Below are positions 46,075 to 54,930 of a DNA stretch of 64,000 nt, piece after piece. The stretch is from Actinopolymorpha singaporensis (lineage in GTDB: Bacteria > Actinomycetota > Actinomycetes > Propionibacteriales > Actinopolymorphaceae). A program made the translations under genes and the position numbers. Below the pieces are notes generated by a model, which did no database searches, was not told the DNA's origin, and was given only the letters and a program-made list of their open reading frames with translations. Every line of letters begins with the position of its first letter. Position 1 is the first letter of the stretch. The stretch lies in the NCBI RefSeq assembly GCF_900104745.1, contig NZ_LT629732.1:6249981-6313980 (forward strand). The letters are read 5' to 3'.

Positions 46075-46809
46075 GTGAACCTCTCCTCCGGTACGCCCCC
46101 CGAACCCAGCGCCCTGCCCGGGGAGCGTCCCGGGACCGCCGGGATGCGCCCGTCCGGCTCGCCGCCGTACTGGCAGCCGCGCATGCAGATCTGGTGGCAC
46201 TACCGCCGGCGCACCTGGCTGCCGGGGAGTCCGGAGACCGTCCGGCCGATGACCGTCGTACGCGACGACGCCGACGGCCTGGTGGCCTGGCTGGCGCCGG
46301 GCACGCCGGTGCTGCGGCCGGTGCTCACCGACGGCCGCGAACCGCGTTCGGTCCACATCGACGACTGGTACCGCGTCCGGGACAACCGCTCACTCAAGCG
46401 GACCCGTTGGCGCGGTACGGGCATCCTCAAGGTCGCCCCGACCGGGGTCCCCTGGTCGGTCTGGCTGTTCTGGCTGCCCGACGGGACGTTCCGCAACTGG
46501 TACGTCAACCTCGAGGACGTCCACGTCCGCGACGACCTCCACGTGGTGACCCAGGACCACGTCCTCGACGTCGTCGTGCAGCCCGACCGCAGCGTGCAAT
46601 GGAAGGACGAGGACGAGCTCGCCGCCGCCGTACGCTGGGGCCGCTACCAGGCCGCCGACGCCGCGGAGTTCGAGAAGGACGCGCACGCCGTCGAGGAGGT
46701 GGTGGCCCGGTGGGGTTCGCCGTTCTGTGACGGCTGGGAGAACTGGCGCCCCGACCCGAGTTGGCCCATCCCCTCGCTCCCGCCCGACGCCGCCCAGGCC
46801 GACTTCTGA
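46075..46809 (+). CDS. DUF402 (FomD-like) protein
   Basis: 244 residues from GTG 46075. After a Pro-rich tail of ~35 residues the DUF402 barrel is seen: IWWHYRRRTWLPGSPETVRP, WSVWLFWLPDGTFRNWYVNL and VVTQDHVLDVVVQPDRSVQW, with the acidic cluster KDEDELAAAV. DUF402 proteins include nucleotide pyrophosphohydrolases and FomD; actinobacterial copies without context have no assigned substrate. Five bases before the phosphotransferase gene, so co-transcribed. Confidence 0.85.
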   Translation: MNLSSGTPPEPSALPGERPGTAGMRPSGSPPYWQPRMQIWWHYRRRTWLPGSPETVRPMTVVRDDADGLVAWLAPGTPVLRPVLTDGREPRSVHIDDWYRVRDNRSLKRTRWRGTGILKVAPTGVPWSVWLFWLPDGTFRNWYVNLEDVHVRDDLHVVTQDHVLDVVVQPDRSVQWKDEDELAAAVRWGRYQAADAAEFEKDAHAVEEVVARWGSPFCDGWENWRPDPSWPIPSLPPDAAQADF

Positions 46810-46814
46810 CCCAC

Positions 46815-47840
46815 GTGCCGCATGACGGACCGCTGCCGGACGAGCCGCCGCACGGCGCGCCGACGAACCTCACCGACCTCCTTGCCCGCTGGCGGGTGCC
46901 GGCCCCCGATGCGGTCCGCCCCGCCGGTCCGGGCACCAACAACTCCGTGCACGTGGTGGAGGCGGGCGGCCGGCGTTATGTCGTACGCGGGTACCAGAAC
47001 CAGTCCGCCGACCGGGTGGCCGCCGAGCACCGGCTGCTGACCGGCCTGGCGGACGTGGGACTCTCGTTCGCCGTGCCGCGGCCGCTCCCCACCCGCGACG
47101 GGGCGACGTTCGTACCAACTCCGAGCGGCCCGGTCGCGCTGTTCGGCTACCTTCCCGGCCGTCCCGCCGGGCGCACCACCCGCGACCTCGCCCTCGCCGG
47201 CGAGGTTCTCGCCTACCTGGATCTCGCGCTCGCCGAGCTCCCCGCCGGCCTCGCGCCCGCGGACTGGCGCCATCCGCTGTCGGAGGTCCACCCGGCCGTT
47301 CCGGACCTCGGTGAGCTCGCCGCCGAACTCGCTCGCGTGCTGCCAGGTGAGCAGGGCGACGACCCGGGCTGGCTCCATGCCGCCGCCGAGCGGGTGGACG
47401 CGATGCGGGTGCGATGGTGGGAGACACTGCCCGTCCAGGTCGTACACAACGACTTCGCGCTGGGCAACCTGCTCGTGCACGACGACGGCAGGCCCAGCGC
47501 GGTGCTCGACTTCGAGTTCGCGGGGCTTGACCTGCGGGTGGCGGATCTGGTCGGGGCGGTGTCGATGGCAACCGCCGAGTGGCAGCCGTCGGACCGCGCC
47601 ACGGACGTACTCTGCCGGGCGTACCTGTCCCGGCTCCCCCTGAGCACCGCGGAGCGGGCCGCGTTCCCCGACCTGCTCCGGCTGCGCGCGCTGGAGTCGC
47701 TGGTGTGGCGGGCGGGCCGATGGCGGCAGGGGCAAGCCCGGCTTGACGAGGTACGCGACCGGCTGGCCGGTGCGCGTCAGCTCGACCGCTGGCTCGAGCA
47801 GCACGGCCCTACGCTGGTCGACGACCTGACCGCCCTCTGA
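46815..47840 (+). CDS. Aminoglycoside phosphotransferase/homoserine kinase-II fold protein
   Basis: 341 residues from GTG 46815. Kinase-like APH fold: nucleotide-binding GPGTNNSVHVVEAGGRRYVV with a Arg in place of the usual Lys in VVRGYQ, the catalytic loop VVHNDFALGNLLVHDDG, and the metal-binding VLDFEFAGLDLRVADL. The class resembles ThrB2-like or aminoglycoside kinases; the Asp of HNDF and the DFE motif are present, so it is probably active. Substrate unknown; a resistance role is not implied. Confidence 0.82.
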   Translation: MPHDGPLPDEPPHGAPTNLTDLLARWRVPAPDAVRPAGPGTNNSVHVVEAGGRRYVVRGYQNQSADRVAAEHRLLTGLADVGLSFAVPRPLPTRDGATFVPTPSGPVALFGYLPGRPAGRTTRDLALAGEVLAYLDLALAELPAGLAPADWRHPLSEVHPAVPDLGELAAELARVLPGEQGDDPGWLHAAAERVDAMRVRWWETLPVQVVHNDFALGNLLVHDDGRPSAVLDFEFAGLDLRVADLVGAVSMATAEWQPSDRATDVLCRAYLSRLPLSTAERAAFPDLLRLRALESLVWRAGRWRQGQARLDEVRDRLAGARQLDRWLEQHGPTLVDDLTAL

Positions 47841-47994
47841 GTACGCCGGACGCGGTACGCACACGACCTTCCGGGGAAGGACGCGGCCGACCGGCCCCCT
47901 CGGCGAGGCTGGTCCGTGACGAGCCGCGGAGCAGCCGCGGCCGCACCGAGCCGGGGATCGGCCGCGGCCACCTCGGGCGAGAAGGGCTCAGGTC

Positions 47995-48486
47995 ATGGCG
48001 ACACACGACGCATCGGCTGGCACCAGGAGTACGCGCACCGGTGGAGCGGGGGCCGGCGGACCGGGGGCCGGCAGCTCCGCCGGGGCGCCCACGAAGGCCT
48101 GGACGTTCACGACGTTCCGCACGCTGGTGGCCCTGCAGGCGGTCGCGATCTTCGTCCAGGCGATCACCGCCGGGATGATCGTCGCGGGCCGGTCGGGCGC
48201 GAAGGACCTGCACGGCGGCACGGCCACCCTGGCGTTTGCGTTCTCCCTGCTCACCCTGGTCGCGGCCATCCTCGTCTGGAAGCCGGGAGGCGGTTCGCCG
48301 CGGATCATCGTGCCCAGCACGGTGATGCTGGTGCTCATCGTCGTCCAGGCCATCCTCGGCGGCTCGCACCAGAAGCTGGTGCACGTACCGCTCGGGGTCG
48401 CGTTGTTCGGCGGCGTCATCGTGATGGCCATGCGGGCGTGGTCGCGACCGGGCGGCGGCTCCCTCTCCTCCGCCTCCCGAGCGTGA
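47995..48486 (+). CDS. Four-helix membrane protein coupled to a multicopper oxidase
   Basis: 163 residues from ATG 47995. After a Gly/Ala/Ser-rich tail, four hydrophobic helices: FRTLVALQAVAIFVQAITAG, LAFAFSLLTLVAAILVW, IIVPSTVMLVLIVVQAILGG and PLGVALFGGVIVMAMRAW. Two His are placed near the membrane ends of helices 2 and 4 (KDLHGGTAT; HQKLVHVPLG), which could bind haem or metal. The stop overlaps the GTG of the oxidase (GTGA), so the two are coupled. No family name recognised. Confidence 0.72.
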   Translation: MATHDASAGTRSTRTGGAGAGGPGAGSSAGAPTKAWTFTTFRTLVALQAVAIFVQAITAGMIVAGRSGAKDLHGGTATLAFAFSLLTLVAAILVWKPGGGSPRIIVPSTVMLVLIVVQAILGGSHQKLVHVPLGVALFGGVIVMAMRAWSRPGGGSLSSASRA

Positions 48487-50036
48487 GCCTGAGCCGCCGG
48501 CAGGCGCTGCGAATGTTCGGGGCGGGCACCCTCGCCGCGCTGACGGCGACGTCAACCTCGGCTTGCTCATTGCTGGGAAGCAGCAGCCCGGAACCCCGGC
48601 TGCTGCCCAGCACCGCCGAGCTACCGCCGCCGTTCCGGGTGCCGCTGCCGATCCCGCCCGTCGCCCGGCCGATCCGCACCGACGCCACCACCGACTACTA
48701 CGACCTGTCGCCGCGGGTCGCCGAGCAGGAGATCCTGCCCGGCACCCGCACCAGGATCTGGGGGTACGCCGGACGGTTCCCCGGACCCACCGTCGACGCG
48801 CGCAGCCGCCGCCGAGTGGTCGTGCACCAGACCAACGAGCTGCCGGTGCCCGTGGTGACTCACCTGCACGGCGGGCGTACGCCACCGGCGAGCGACGGCT
48901 ACCCGACCGACCTGCTCCTGCCCCGGCACGGCGACTTCCCGACCGGTATGCCCGACCCGCGGGCGCGGGTGACGCGCGGCAGCAGGACGTACGAGTTCCC
49001 GCTCGACCAGCCGGCCGCGCCGCTGTGGTACCACGACCACCGGATGGACTTCACGGCTCCGCAACTGTGGCGCGGGCTGGCCGGCATGTGGTTCGTCCGC
49101 GACGACGAGGAGGACGCCCTCCCCCTGCCGCGGGGCGAACGCGAGCTGCCGCTGATGATCTGCGACCGGTCCTTCGCCCCGGACGGGAACCTGCGCTACC
49201 CCGCGCTCGACCCGCACCTGCGCGACCGGCCCGGTGTGCGGGAGGCCTACATGGGCGGCGTGCTCGGCGACGTCATCCTGGTCAACGGCGCACCCTGGCC
49301 GCACCTCGATGTCAGCGCCGCGCGCTACCGGCTGCGGATCCTGAACGCCTCCAACGCCCGGCGTTACGAGCTGACGCTGCGTCCCACGCCTGCGGGCGCC
49401 CCGGCGTTCGTGCAGATCGGCAGCGACGGGGGCCTGCTGGCCCGCCCGGTGCCCCGTTCCACCCTCACGCTCGCCCCCGCCGAACGCGTCGACGTCGTGG
49501 TCGACTTCGGCAGGTTCCCGGTGGGCACGACGGTGGTGCTGGCCAACGCGGCCGGCGAGGACGGCGCCGCGCGGGTGATGCGGTTCCGGGTCGTACGCCG
49601 AGAACGCGACGCGACCCACGTGCCTGCCCGGCTGGCGGAGGTCGAGCGGCTCGACCCGGCGAAGGCGAGCGTCACCCGCGAGTTCGCGTTCGAGTCGGGG
49701 GACGTGCACGGGCACGCGGGCTGGACCGTCAACGGCGAGGCGTTCGACCCGGCGAAGTTCCTGGCTCGGCCCAGGCTCGGCGCCACCGAGGTGTGGCGGC
49801 TGACCAGCGACGTGGCCCATCCGGTGCACCTGCACCTGGTGCAGTTCCAGGTGCTCACCCTCGACGGCGAGCCGCCGAAGGCGGACCTCGGCCGCAAGGA
49901 CACCCTCGACCTGCGCCCGGCACAGACAGCGGAGATCATCGCCCGCTTCGACGGCTACCGCGGGAGGTACGTCCTGCACTGCCACAACCTCGAACACGAG
50001 GACATGGCGATGATGGCCAACTTCGAGGTCGTCTGA
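48483..50036 (+). CDS. Multicopper oxidase, probable Tat-exported lipoprotein
   Basis: 517 residues from GTG 48483. N-terminus SRRQALRMFGAGTLAALTAT is a twin-arginine signal, followed by a lipobox-like TSACS. Three cupredoxin domains carry all four copper motifs: VTHLHGGR, PLWYHDHRMD, VAHPVHLHLVQF, and the C-terminal HCHNLEHEDMAMM with the type 1 Cys and axial Met. The overall form is of the CotA/bilirubin oxidase-like or CueO group. Likely outside the membrane, oxidising copper(I), manganese or organic compounds. Confidence 0.93.
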   Translation: MSLSRRQALRMFGAGTLAALTATSTSACSLLGSSSPEPRLLPSTAELPPPFRVPLPIPPVARPIRTDATTDYYDLSPRVAEQEILPGTRTRIWGYAGRFPGPTVDARSRRRVVVHQTNELPVPVVTHLHGGRTPPASDGYPTDLLLPRHGDFPTGMPDPRARVTRGSRTYEFPLDQPAAPLWYHDHRMDFTAPQLWRGLAGMWFVRDDEEDALPLPRGERELPLMICDRSFAPDGNLRYPALDPHLRDRPGVREAYMGGVLGDVILVNGAPWPHLDVSAARYRLRILNASNARRYELTLRPTPAGAPAFVQIGSDGGLLARPVPRSTLTLAPAERVDVVVDFGRFPVGTTVVLANAAGEDGAARVMRFRVVRRERDATHVPARLAEVERLDPAKASVTREFAFESGDVHGHAGWTVNGEAFDPAKFLARPRLGATEVWRLTSDVAHPVHLHLVQFQVLTLDGEPPKADLGRKDTLDLRPAQTAEIIARFDGYRGRYVLHCHNLEHEDMAMMANFEVV

Positions 50037-50084
50037 CCCCGAAGCCGGCCGTCGTTCAGATCGCCCCCTGCCGGGGAGGAAGGC

Positions 50085-51287
50085 TCAGGCAGACGTGGGT
50101 TCGCCGCTGGCGGCGTTGGACCCCTGCCGTGTCAACCCGAGGTTGGCACCGTTCTTGGGGTCGAACAGGTGGATCTTGGACACGTCCACCCAGAACCTGC
50201 CCGGCTGGCCCTCGCGGATCCGGCTCGCGGGGTCGAGGGAGATGATGAGCTGCGGGCGCATCGCCTCCATGTCGAGTTCCTGTGCCAGCGTGTCGATCTC
50301 GGCACGGATCTCCTGCTCGGACTTGTACGGCACGTAGGCGTACTGCTCGTTCCCGAGCCACTCGATCACGTCGACCGTCGCCTCGAACGTCTCACCGCGC
50401 GGGTGCTTGGCCGAGTCGACGTACTCCGCATCCTCGAACGACCCCGGCCGGATGCCCGCCACCAGCAGGCGTCCTTCCAGGGCTGCCGGGTCGTAGACGT
50501 CCGGCAGCGCCACGTTGCCGAACGGCAGCTCGATCCGGCCGTCCTTCACCGTGGCCGGCAGGAAGTTCATCGGCGGCGCGCCGATGAAGCCCGCCACGAA
50601 GAGGTTGACCGGCTGCTCGTACAGCTCACGCGGGGACGCGCACTGCTGCAGGACTCCCTTGCGCAGAACGGCAACGCGGTCCCCGAGGGTCATCGCCTCG
50701 GTCTGGTCGTGGGTGACGTAGACCGTCGTGGTGTCCAGCTGACGCTGCAGCCGGGAGATCTCGGTCCGCATCTGCCCGCGCAGCTTGGCGTCGAGGTTGG
50801 ACAGGGGCTCGTCGAAGAGGAACGCCTCCGCGTCCCGGACGATCGCCCGCCCCATCGCCACCCGCTGGCGCTGACCACCGGACAGCTGACTCGGCTTGCG
50901 CTGCAGGTGCTCGCGCAGCTCGAGCAGGTCCGCGGCGTGCTCGACCTTCTCGCGCACCTCCTGGTCGGACTTCTTGGCGAGCCGCAACGGGAACGCGATG
51001 TTCTCGTAGACGGTGAGGTGAGGGTAGAGCGCGTAGTTCTGGAAGACCATCGCGAGGTTGCGGTCGCGCGGCGCCTTGTCGTTGACGCGTTCGCCACCGA
51101 TCAACAGGTCACCGGAGGTGATGTCCTCCAGCCCCACGATCATCCGGAGCAAGGTGGACTTGCCACACCCGGACGGGCCGACGAGGATCATGAACTCGCC
51201 GTCGGCGATCTCCAGGCTCACGTCGTTGACGGCCGGATAACCATCGCCGTACTGCTTGACGATGTTCTTCAACTCGATGACTGCCAC
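50085..51287 (-). CDS. sugC: ABC transporter ATPase of the trehalose/sugar importer (SugC/MsiK family)
   Basis: 400 residues from ATG 51287. Walker A LVGPSGCGKSTLLRM, Q-loop MVFQNYALYPHLTVYEN, signature SQLSGGQRQRVAMGRA, Walker B AFLFDEPLSNLDAKLRG, and switch His in YVTHDQTEAM. The C-terminal MalK-type regulatory domain contains GFIGAPPMNFLPA and VAGIRPGSFED. Last gene of the lpqY-sugA-sugB-sugC-like operon, 6 bp after the permease. It could also energise the ATPase-lacking importer at 26348-29575, as MsiK does for several importers in Streptomyces. Confidence 0.93.
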   Translation of the reverse strand: MAVIELKNIVKQYGDGYPAVNDVSLEIADGEFMILVGPSGCGKSTLLRMIVGLEDITSGDLLIGGERVNDKAPRDRNLAMVFQNYALYPHLTVYENIAFPLRLAKKSDQEVREKVEHAADLLELREHLQRKPSQLSGGQRQRVAMGRAIVRDAEAFLFDEPLSNLDAKLRGQMRTEISRLQRQLDTTTVYVTHDQTEAMTLGDRVAVLRKGVLQQCASPRELYEQPVNLFVAGFIGAPPMNFLPATVKDGRIELPFGNVALPDVYDPAALEGRLLVAGIRPGSFEDAEYVDSAKHPRGETFEATVDVIEWLGNEQYAYVPYKSEQEIRAEIDTLAQELDMEAMRPQLIISLDPASRIREGQPGRFWVDVSKIHLFDPKNGANLGLTRQGSNAASGEPTSA

Positions 51288-51293
51288 TGCGCA

Positions 51294-52109
51294 TCAACCC
51301 TTCACCGCGCCGGACGTCAGCCCGGCCACGATCTTGCGCTGGAAGAAGAGGACGAGCACGATCACCGGGATCGTGACGACGACCGCGGCCGCCGCGATCG
51401 CGGCCGTGGGTTGTTCGAAGAAGGACTCCCCTGTGAAGAACGCCAACGCCGCCGGCACCGGCCGGGCCGCGTCGGAGGCGGTCAGCGAGATGCCGAACAC
51501 GAAGTCGTTCCAGGCGAAGAAGAACGTCAGGATGGCGGCGGTGAACACGCCGGGAGCCGCCAGCGGGACGATCACCTTGCGGAACGCCTGCCACTGGGTG
51601 GCACCGTCGACCTGGGCGGCCTGCTCCATCTCCCAGGGAATCTCCCGGAAGAACGCCGAGAGCGTCCAGATCGCCAGCGGCAGGGTGAACGACATGTAGG
51701 GGATGATCAGCCCGAGCCAGGTGTCGTACAGGCCGAGCGTCCGCCACATGTCGAACAGCGGCGGCACCAGCGAGATGGTCGGGAACATCGCGATCGCCAA
51801 CGCCATCGACAGCACCAGCTTCTTTCCCCTGAACTCCAGCCGGGCGATGGCGTAGGCGGCCAACGTGGCCAGCACCACCGACGCCACGGTGGAGATCAGC
51901 GAGATGCCGACGGAGTTGCGCAGGGCGCTGAGGAACAGGCCCGAGTCGAACACCGTGCGGTAGTTGTCCAAGGTGGCTTCGGTCGGGAAGAAGCCCGGCG
52001 TGTTGGCGTCCTTCTTCAACGACAGCGACAGGATCCACGCCACCGGGAACAACGTGTAGAAGACGATCGCCAGCCCGGCGACCGCCCACCAGACCTTGCG
52101 GCCGTTCAT
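51294..52109 (-). CDS. sugB: Sugar ABC permease (SugB/MalG type)
   Basis: 271 residues from ATG 52109, overlapping the preceding stop as TGATG; a GTG at 52112 (GTGA overlap) is the alternative. Six helices, from [19 protein letters not shown] to [18 protein letters not shown] loop [18 protein letters not shown] and C-terminal [13 protein letters not shown]. Forms the channel with the SugA-type permease. Confidence 0.92.
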   Translation of the reverse strand: MNGRKVWWAVAGLAIVFYTLFPVAWILSLSLKKDANTPGFFPTEATLDNYRTVFDSGLFLSALRNSVGISLISTVASVVLATLAAYAIARLEFRGKKLVLSMALAIAMFPTISLVPPLFDMWRTLGLYDTWLGLIIPYMSFTLPLAIWTLSAFFREIPWEMEQAAQVDGATQWQAFRKVIVPLAAPGVFTAAILTFFFAWNDFVFGISLTASDAARPVPAALAFFTGESFFEQPTAAIAAAAVVVTIPVIVLVLFFQRKIVAGLTSGAVKG

Positions 52110-53041
52110 CACCGATCACCTCGCACCTGGGACAGGTCGGTCCGGAACAGCTTGATGAAGACGAAGGCGATGATCAGCACGGTGAGGAACAGCAGCACCG
52201 ACACCGCCGAGCCGAGCCCCACCGCCGTTCGGGTGATCATCTGCCGGTACGCCAGGAAGGAGACCGTCTCGGTGCCCTGCGCGCCGTTCGTCATCACGAA
52301 CACGCTGTCGAAGATGCGGTAGGCGTCCAGCGTGCGGAACAGCAGCGCGACCATGATGGCCGCCCGCATGTTGGGGATGGTGACCTTCCACAGCCGCTGC
52401 CACCAGGTGGCACCGTCGACCTTGGCGGCCTCCTGCAGATCCTCGGGTACCTGCGCCAACCCGGCGAGCAGCAGAAGCGACATGAACGGCGTCGTCTTCC
52501 AGATCTCCGACATCGAGATCGCCACGATCGAGGAGCCGAACTGCGCGAAGAAGTCGTAGTTGTCCAGGCCGAACCAGGAGTTCACGAACCCCGAGTCGGG
52601 CGCGAACGCGAACTTCCAGGCGAACGCCGAGACCACCGTGATGATGCCGTAGGGCACCAGGATTGCGGTGCGCACGATGCCCCGCCCGAACAGGATGCGG
52701 TGCATCACCATCGCGAACGCGAAGCCGATGACGAGCTCCACCACCACGGTGATCACTGTGATCAGCACGGTGACGCCGACGTCGCGCCACCACAGGCCGT
52801 CGCTCAGCACCATCGTGTAGTTGGCCAGGCCGACGAACCGCCGGGACTCCGGGTCGGTGATCCGGTAGCTCTGCAGGGAAAGCCACACGGCCTGCAACAT
52901 CGGATAGGCCGTGACCGCCAGCATCACCACGAATGCCGGTGCGCACAGGTACCACCCCAGGCGCTGCTCGTGGCGGGCCCGGTCGGTCAGTCTGCGGCGG
53001 GCGGTCGAGGGAGCCGGTTTCTCGATTGTCGTTGTCGTCAT
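52109..53041 (-). CDS. sugA: Sugar ABC permease (SugA/MalF type)
   Basis: 310 residues from ATG 53041. After a Thr/Glu/Arg-rich tail, six helices ([56 protein letters not shown] and others). EAA loop [19 protein letters not shown]. Starts 17 bp after the binding-protein stop and overlaps the next permease. Confidence 0.92.
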   Translation of the reverse strand: MTTTTIEKPAPSTARRRLTDRARHEQRLGWYLCAPAFVVMLAVTAYPMLQAVWLSLQSYRITDPESRRFVGLANYTMVLSDGLWWRDVGVTVLITVITVVVELVIGFAFAMVMHRILFGRGIVRTAILVPYGIITVVSAFAWKFAFAPDSGFVNSWFGLDNYDFFAQFGSSIVAISMSEIWKTTPFMSLLLLAGLAQVPEDLQEAAKVDGATWWQRLWKVTIPNMRAAIMVALLFRTLDAYRIFDSVFVMTNGAQGTETVSFLAYRQMITRTAVGLGSAVSVLLFLTVLIIAFVFIKLFRTDLSQVRGDR

Positions 53042-53058
53042 GGTTCCTCCCTTCCGCC

Positions 53059-54456
53059 TCAGATCAGCTCTTTGTCGTGGAGGACAGCGACTATCAGCCG
53101 CGCGGTCGCCCCGGGGGTCTTGCTCGGGCTGACCGTCGACGCCGGGTGCCAGGTGCGCTGGATGGCCGCGGTGATGTCGGGGTAGTACGGCGTGATCGGC
53201 CGGGGCGCGCCCTGGTCGACCGACTTTCGCAGCAGGTCGGCCATCGGGAACGCCTTGCGGATCTCGGGATCGGCGTAGACCGACTCCACGGTGGGCAGCA
53301 GGCCCTCGCCGAGCATGTACTCCTTCTGGCTGGCCGGTGAGGTGATGCAGCGCACCGCCTCGACCGCCTCCTTGGTGTGCCGGCTGAACGCACCGACGGC
53401 GAGGTTGATCCCGCCCAGCGGCGGCGCGCTCGGCTTGCCCTTGACGACACCCGGCCAGCGGGCCCAGCCGAAGTCGTCAACCTTGGCTTGCTGCTCCTTG
53501 ATCTGCTTGTCGAGCGCGGCCCGCTTGCCCGCCGGGGCGCTCTTGCGCTGCGTCTTCAGGTCGTTCAGGGTGCCCGTCTCGGCGGTGTAGACGAACGGCC
53601 AGTTGGTCATGAAGCCGCCGTTGTCGGCGTTGAAGCCGGCCTGGCTGGTGCCCTCGTCGGAGTTGCTGATGTCGGCCGAGGCGGCCTTCGAACGCCCCAG
53701 CGTGCGCAGCACGTCGGCGGCGGCGCGACCCGCTGCGGAGTCGATGGCGGGCTTGACGTCCTTGCCCGCTTCGGGATTCTTCAGGATCTGCCCGCCCGCC
53801 GAGGCCACCAGCGAGTTGATCAGCACGGTGTAGCCCTCGTAGCGGGACGCCTGCACCTGCACGGTGGTGCCGGTCTTCTCCGCCGCCGCGATGACCTGCT
53901 TCCACGTCACGTCGGAGTTGGATCCGAGGTCGAGGCCGGCCTTCCTGGCAACGGACCTGTGGTACCACAGCACCTGGGTGTTGGTGTTGAACGGAACGGC
54001 GTACAGCTCGTTCTTCCACTTCGCCGCCTCGAGCGGTCCGGCGAGCATGCCCTTGGTGAGCTGACCGGCCTGGCTGCCTTCGAACTTGTGCAGGAACCCC
54101 GCGTTGGCGAACTCCGCGAGGTAGGGCAGGTCGAGGCTCATCAGGTCGATGCCCTTGTCACCGGCGGCGAGCCGGCGGACGAGTTGCTCGCGCTGTGCGG
54201 TGGAGTCGCGGGGCAGCAACGCCGTGGAGATGCGGTACCTGCCGCCGGCCTGCTGCGTGCACTTCTGCGCCAGCTTCGCCTGGCCGCCGTTGTCGGGGTT
54301 GATGTACCAGGTGACGACCGGGGGCCCGGAGTCGCTCCCGCACCCGGCAAGGGCCGCTCCGGCCGCGAGGGTGAGCGCCGCGAACAGCGCTACCCGGCGG
54401 CGTCCGGGATTCTTCGACTCCGGTCTCCGGCCCTTTCGGCCGGCTGCGTCACGCAC
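53059..54456 (-). CDS. lpqY: Trehalose-type solute-binding lipoprotein (LpqY-like)
   Basis: 465 residues from GTG 54456, which has GGAGG 4 nt upstream; an in-frame GTG at 54483 would add nine residues. An Arg-rich start, a hydrophobic stretch and a lipobox ending LAGCG. The mature sequence follows mycobacterial LpqY closely in pattern as I recall it: GGRYRISTALLPRDSTAQRE, LDLPYLAEFANAGF, YAVPFNTNTQVLWYH, GFMTNWPFVY, GGINLAVGAFSRHT and GLLPTVESVYADPE. LpqY-SugABC imports trehalose released during cell-envelope turnover in mycobacteria; that role here is inference. Confidence 0.85.
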   Translation of the reverse strand: MRDAAGRKGRRPESKNPGRRRVALFAALTLAAGAALAGCGSDSGPPVVTWYINPDNGGQAKLAQKCTQQAGGRYRISTALLPRDSTAQREQLVRRLAAGDKGIDLMSLDLPYLAEFANAGFLHKFEGSQAGQLTKGMLAGPLEAAKWKNELYAVPFNTNTQVLWYHRSVARKAGLDLGSNSDVTWKQVIAAAEKTGTTVQVQASRYEGYTVLINSLVASAGGQILKNPEAGKDVKPAIDSAAGRAAADVLRTLGRSKAASADISNSDEGTSQAGFNADNGGFMTNWPFVYTAETGTLNDLKTQRKSAPAGKRAALDKQIKEQQAKVDDFGWARWPGVVKGKPSAPPLGGINLAVGAFSRHTKEAVEAVRCITSPASQKEYMLGEGLLPTVESVYADPEIRKAFPMADLLRKSVDQGAPRPITPYYPDITAAIQRTWHPASTVSPSKTPGATARLIVAVLHDKELI

Positions 54457-54831
54457 TGCGCCTCCAGGTCGACTCGCCTGCACGTTCCTTCGGTCAGGTC
54501 ACGATCAGATGAGATGAACGAATGGTCGTGGAGGACTTTTGTCCCGTTCCTTCATCCTGTCGCACTTGACCGATTCCGCAACACGCCACACCACGGGATC
54601 GCAGGGCGCGGCCCCGTGCGTTCGGGCTGCGGACCGGCGGCGTCATCCGCCGAAGGATCACGGCCGCGTCTGCGGCCCTGAGCTGTGGAAACCCGGGGAG
54701 AGTATCAGGCAAGGGGTGCTTGCGTCGTTGACGACGGGAGCCGGAAAACCATGCCCGGCCAGCAGATTGCCGGGCACTTCGGACGAAACGCGAGCTGTGA
54801 TTCAGGTCTCGCGGACCGGCTCGGCAGCAGC
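54457..54831. other. Intergenic region upstream of lpqY
   Basis: No supported gene. On the minus strand TTGCGG, 17 nt and AGGATG form a weak promoter-like pair about 100 nt before lpqY. A short inverted repeat GGAC-TTTT-GTCC lies at 54534-54545. The segment nearest the transglycosylase gene is the 19-bp repeat described separately. Confidence 0.4.
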
Positions 54832-54926
54832 GATGGGGTTCGGTGCCGGTGGACCGGCTCGGTGCCAGTGAATCGGCTCCGTGCCAGTGAATCGGCTCCG
54901 TGCCGGTGGATCGGGTCGGCACCGGC
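54832..54926 (+). repeat. 19-bp tandem repeat, 5 copies
   Basis: Units such as gaatcggctccgtgccagt repeat five times and end 4 bp before the stop of the transglycosylase gene, i.e. in its 3' region. Period not divisible by three. Confidence 0.85.
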
Positions 54927-54930
54927 CGGC

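Noticed and set aside
46815-47840. Antibiotic resistance kinase
   Set aside because: The fold is shared by many metabolic kinases; nothing in sequence or context points to an antibiotic substrate.
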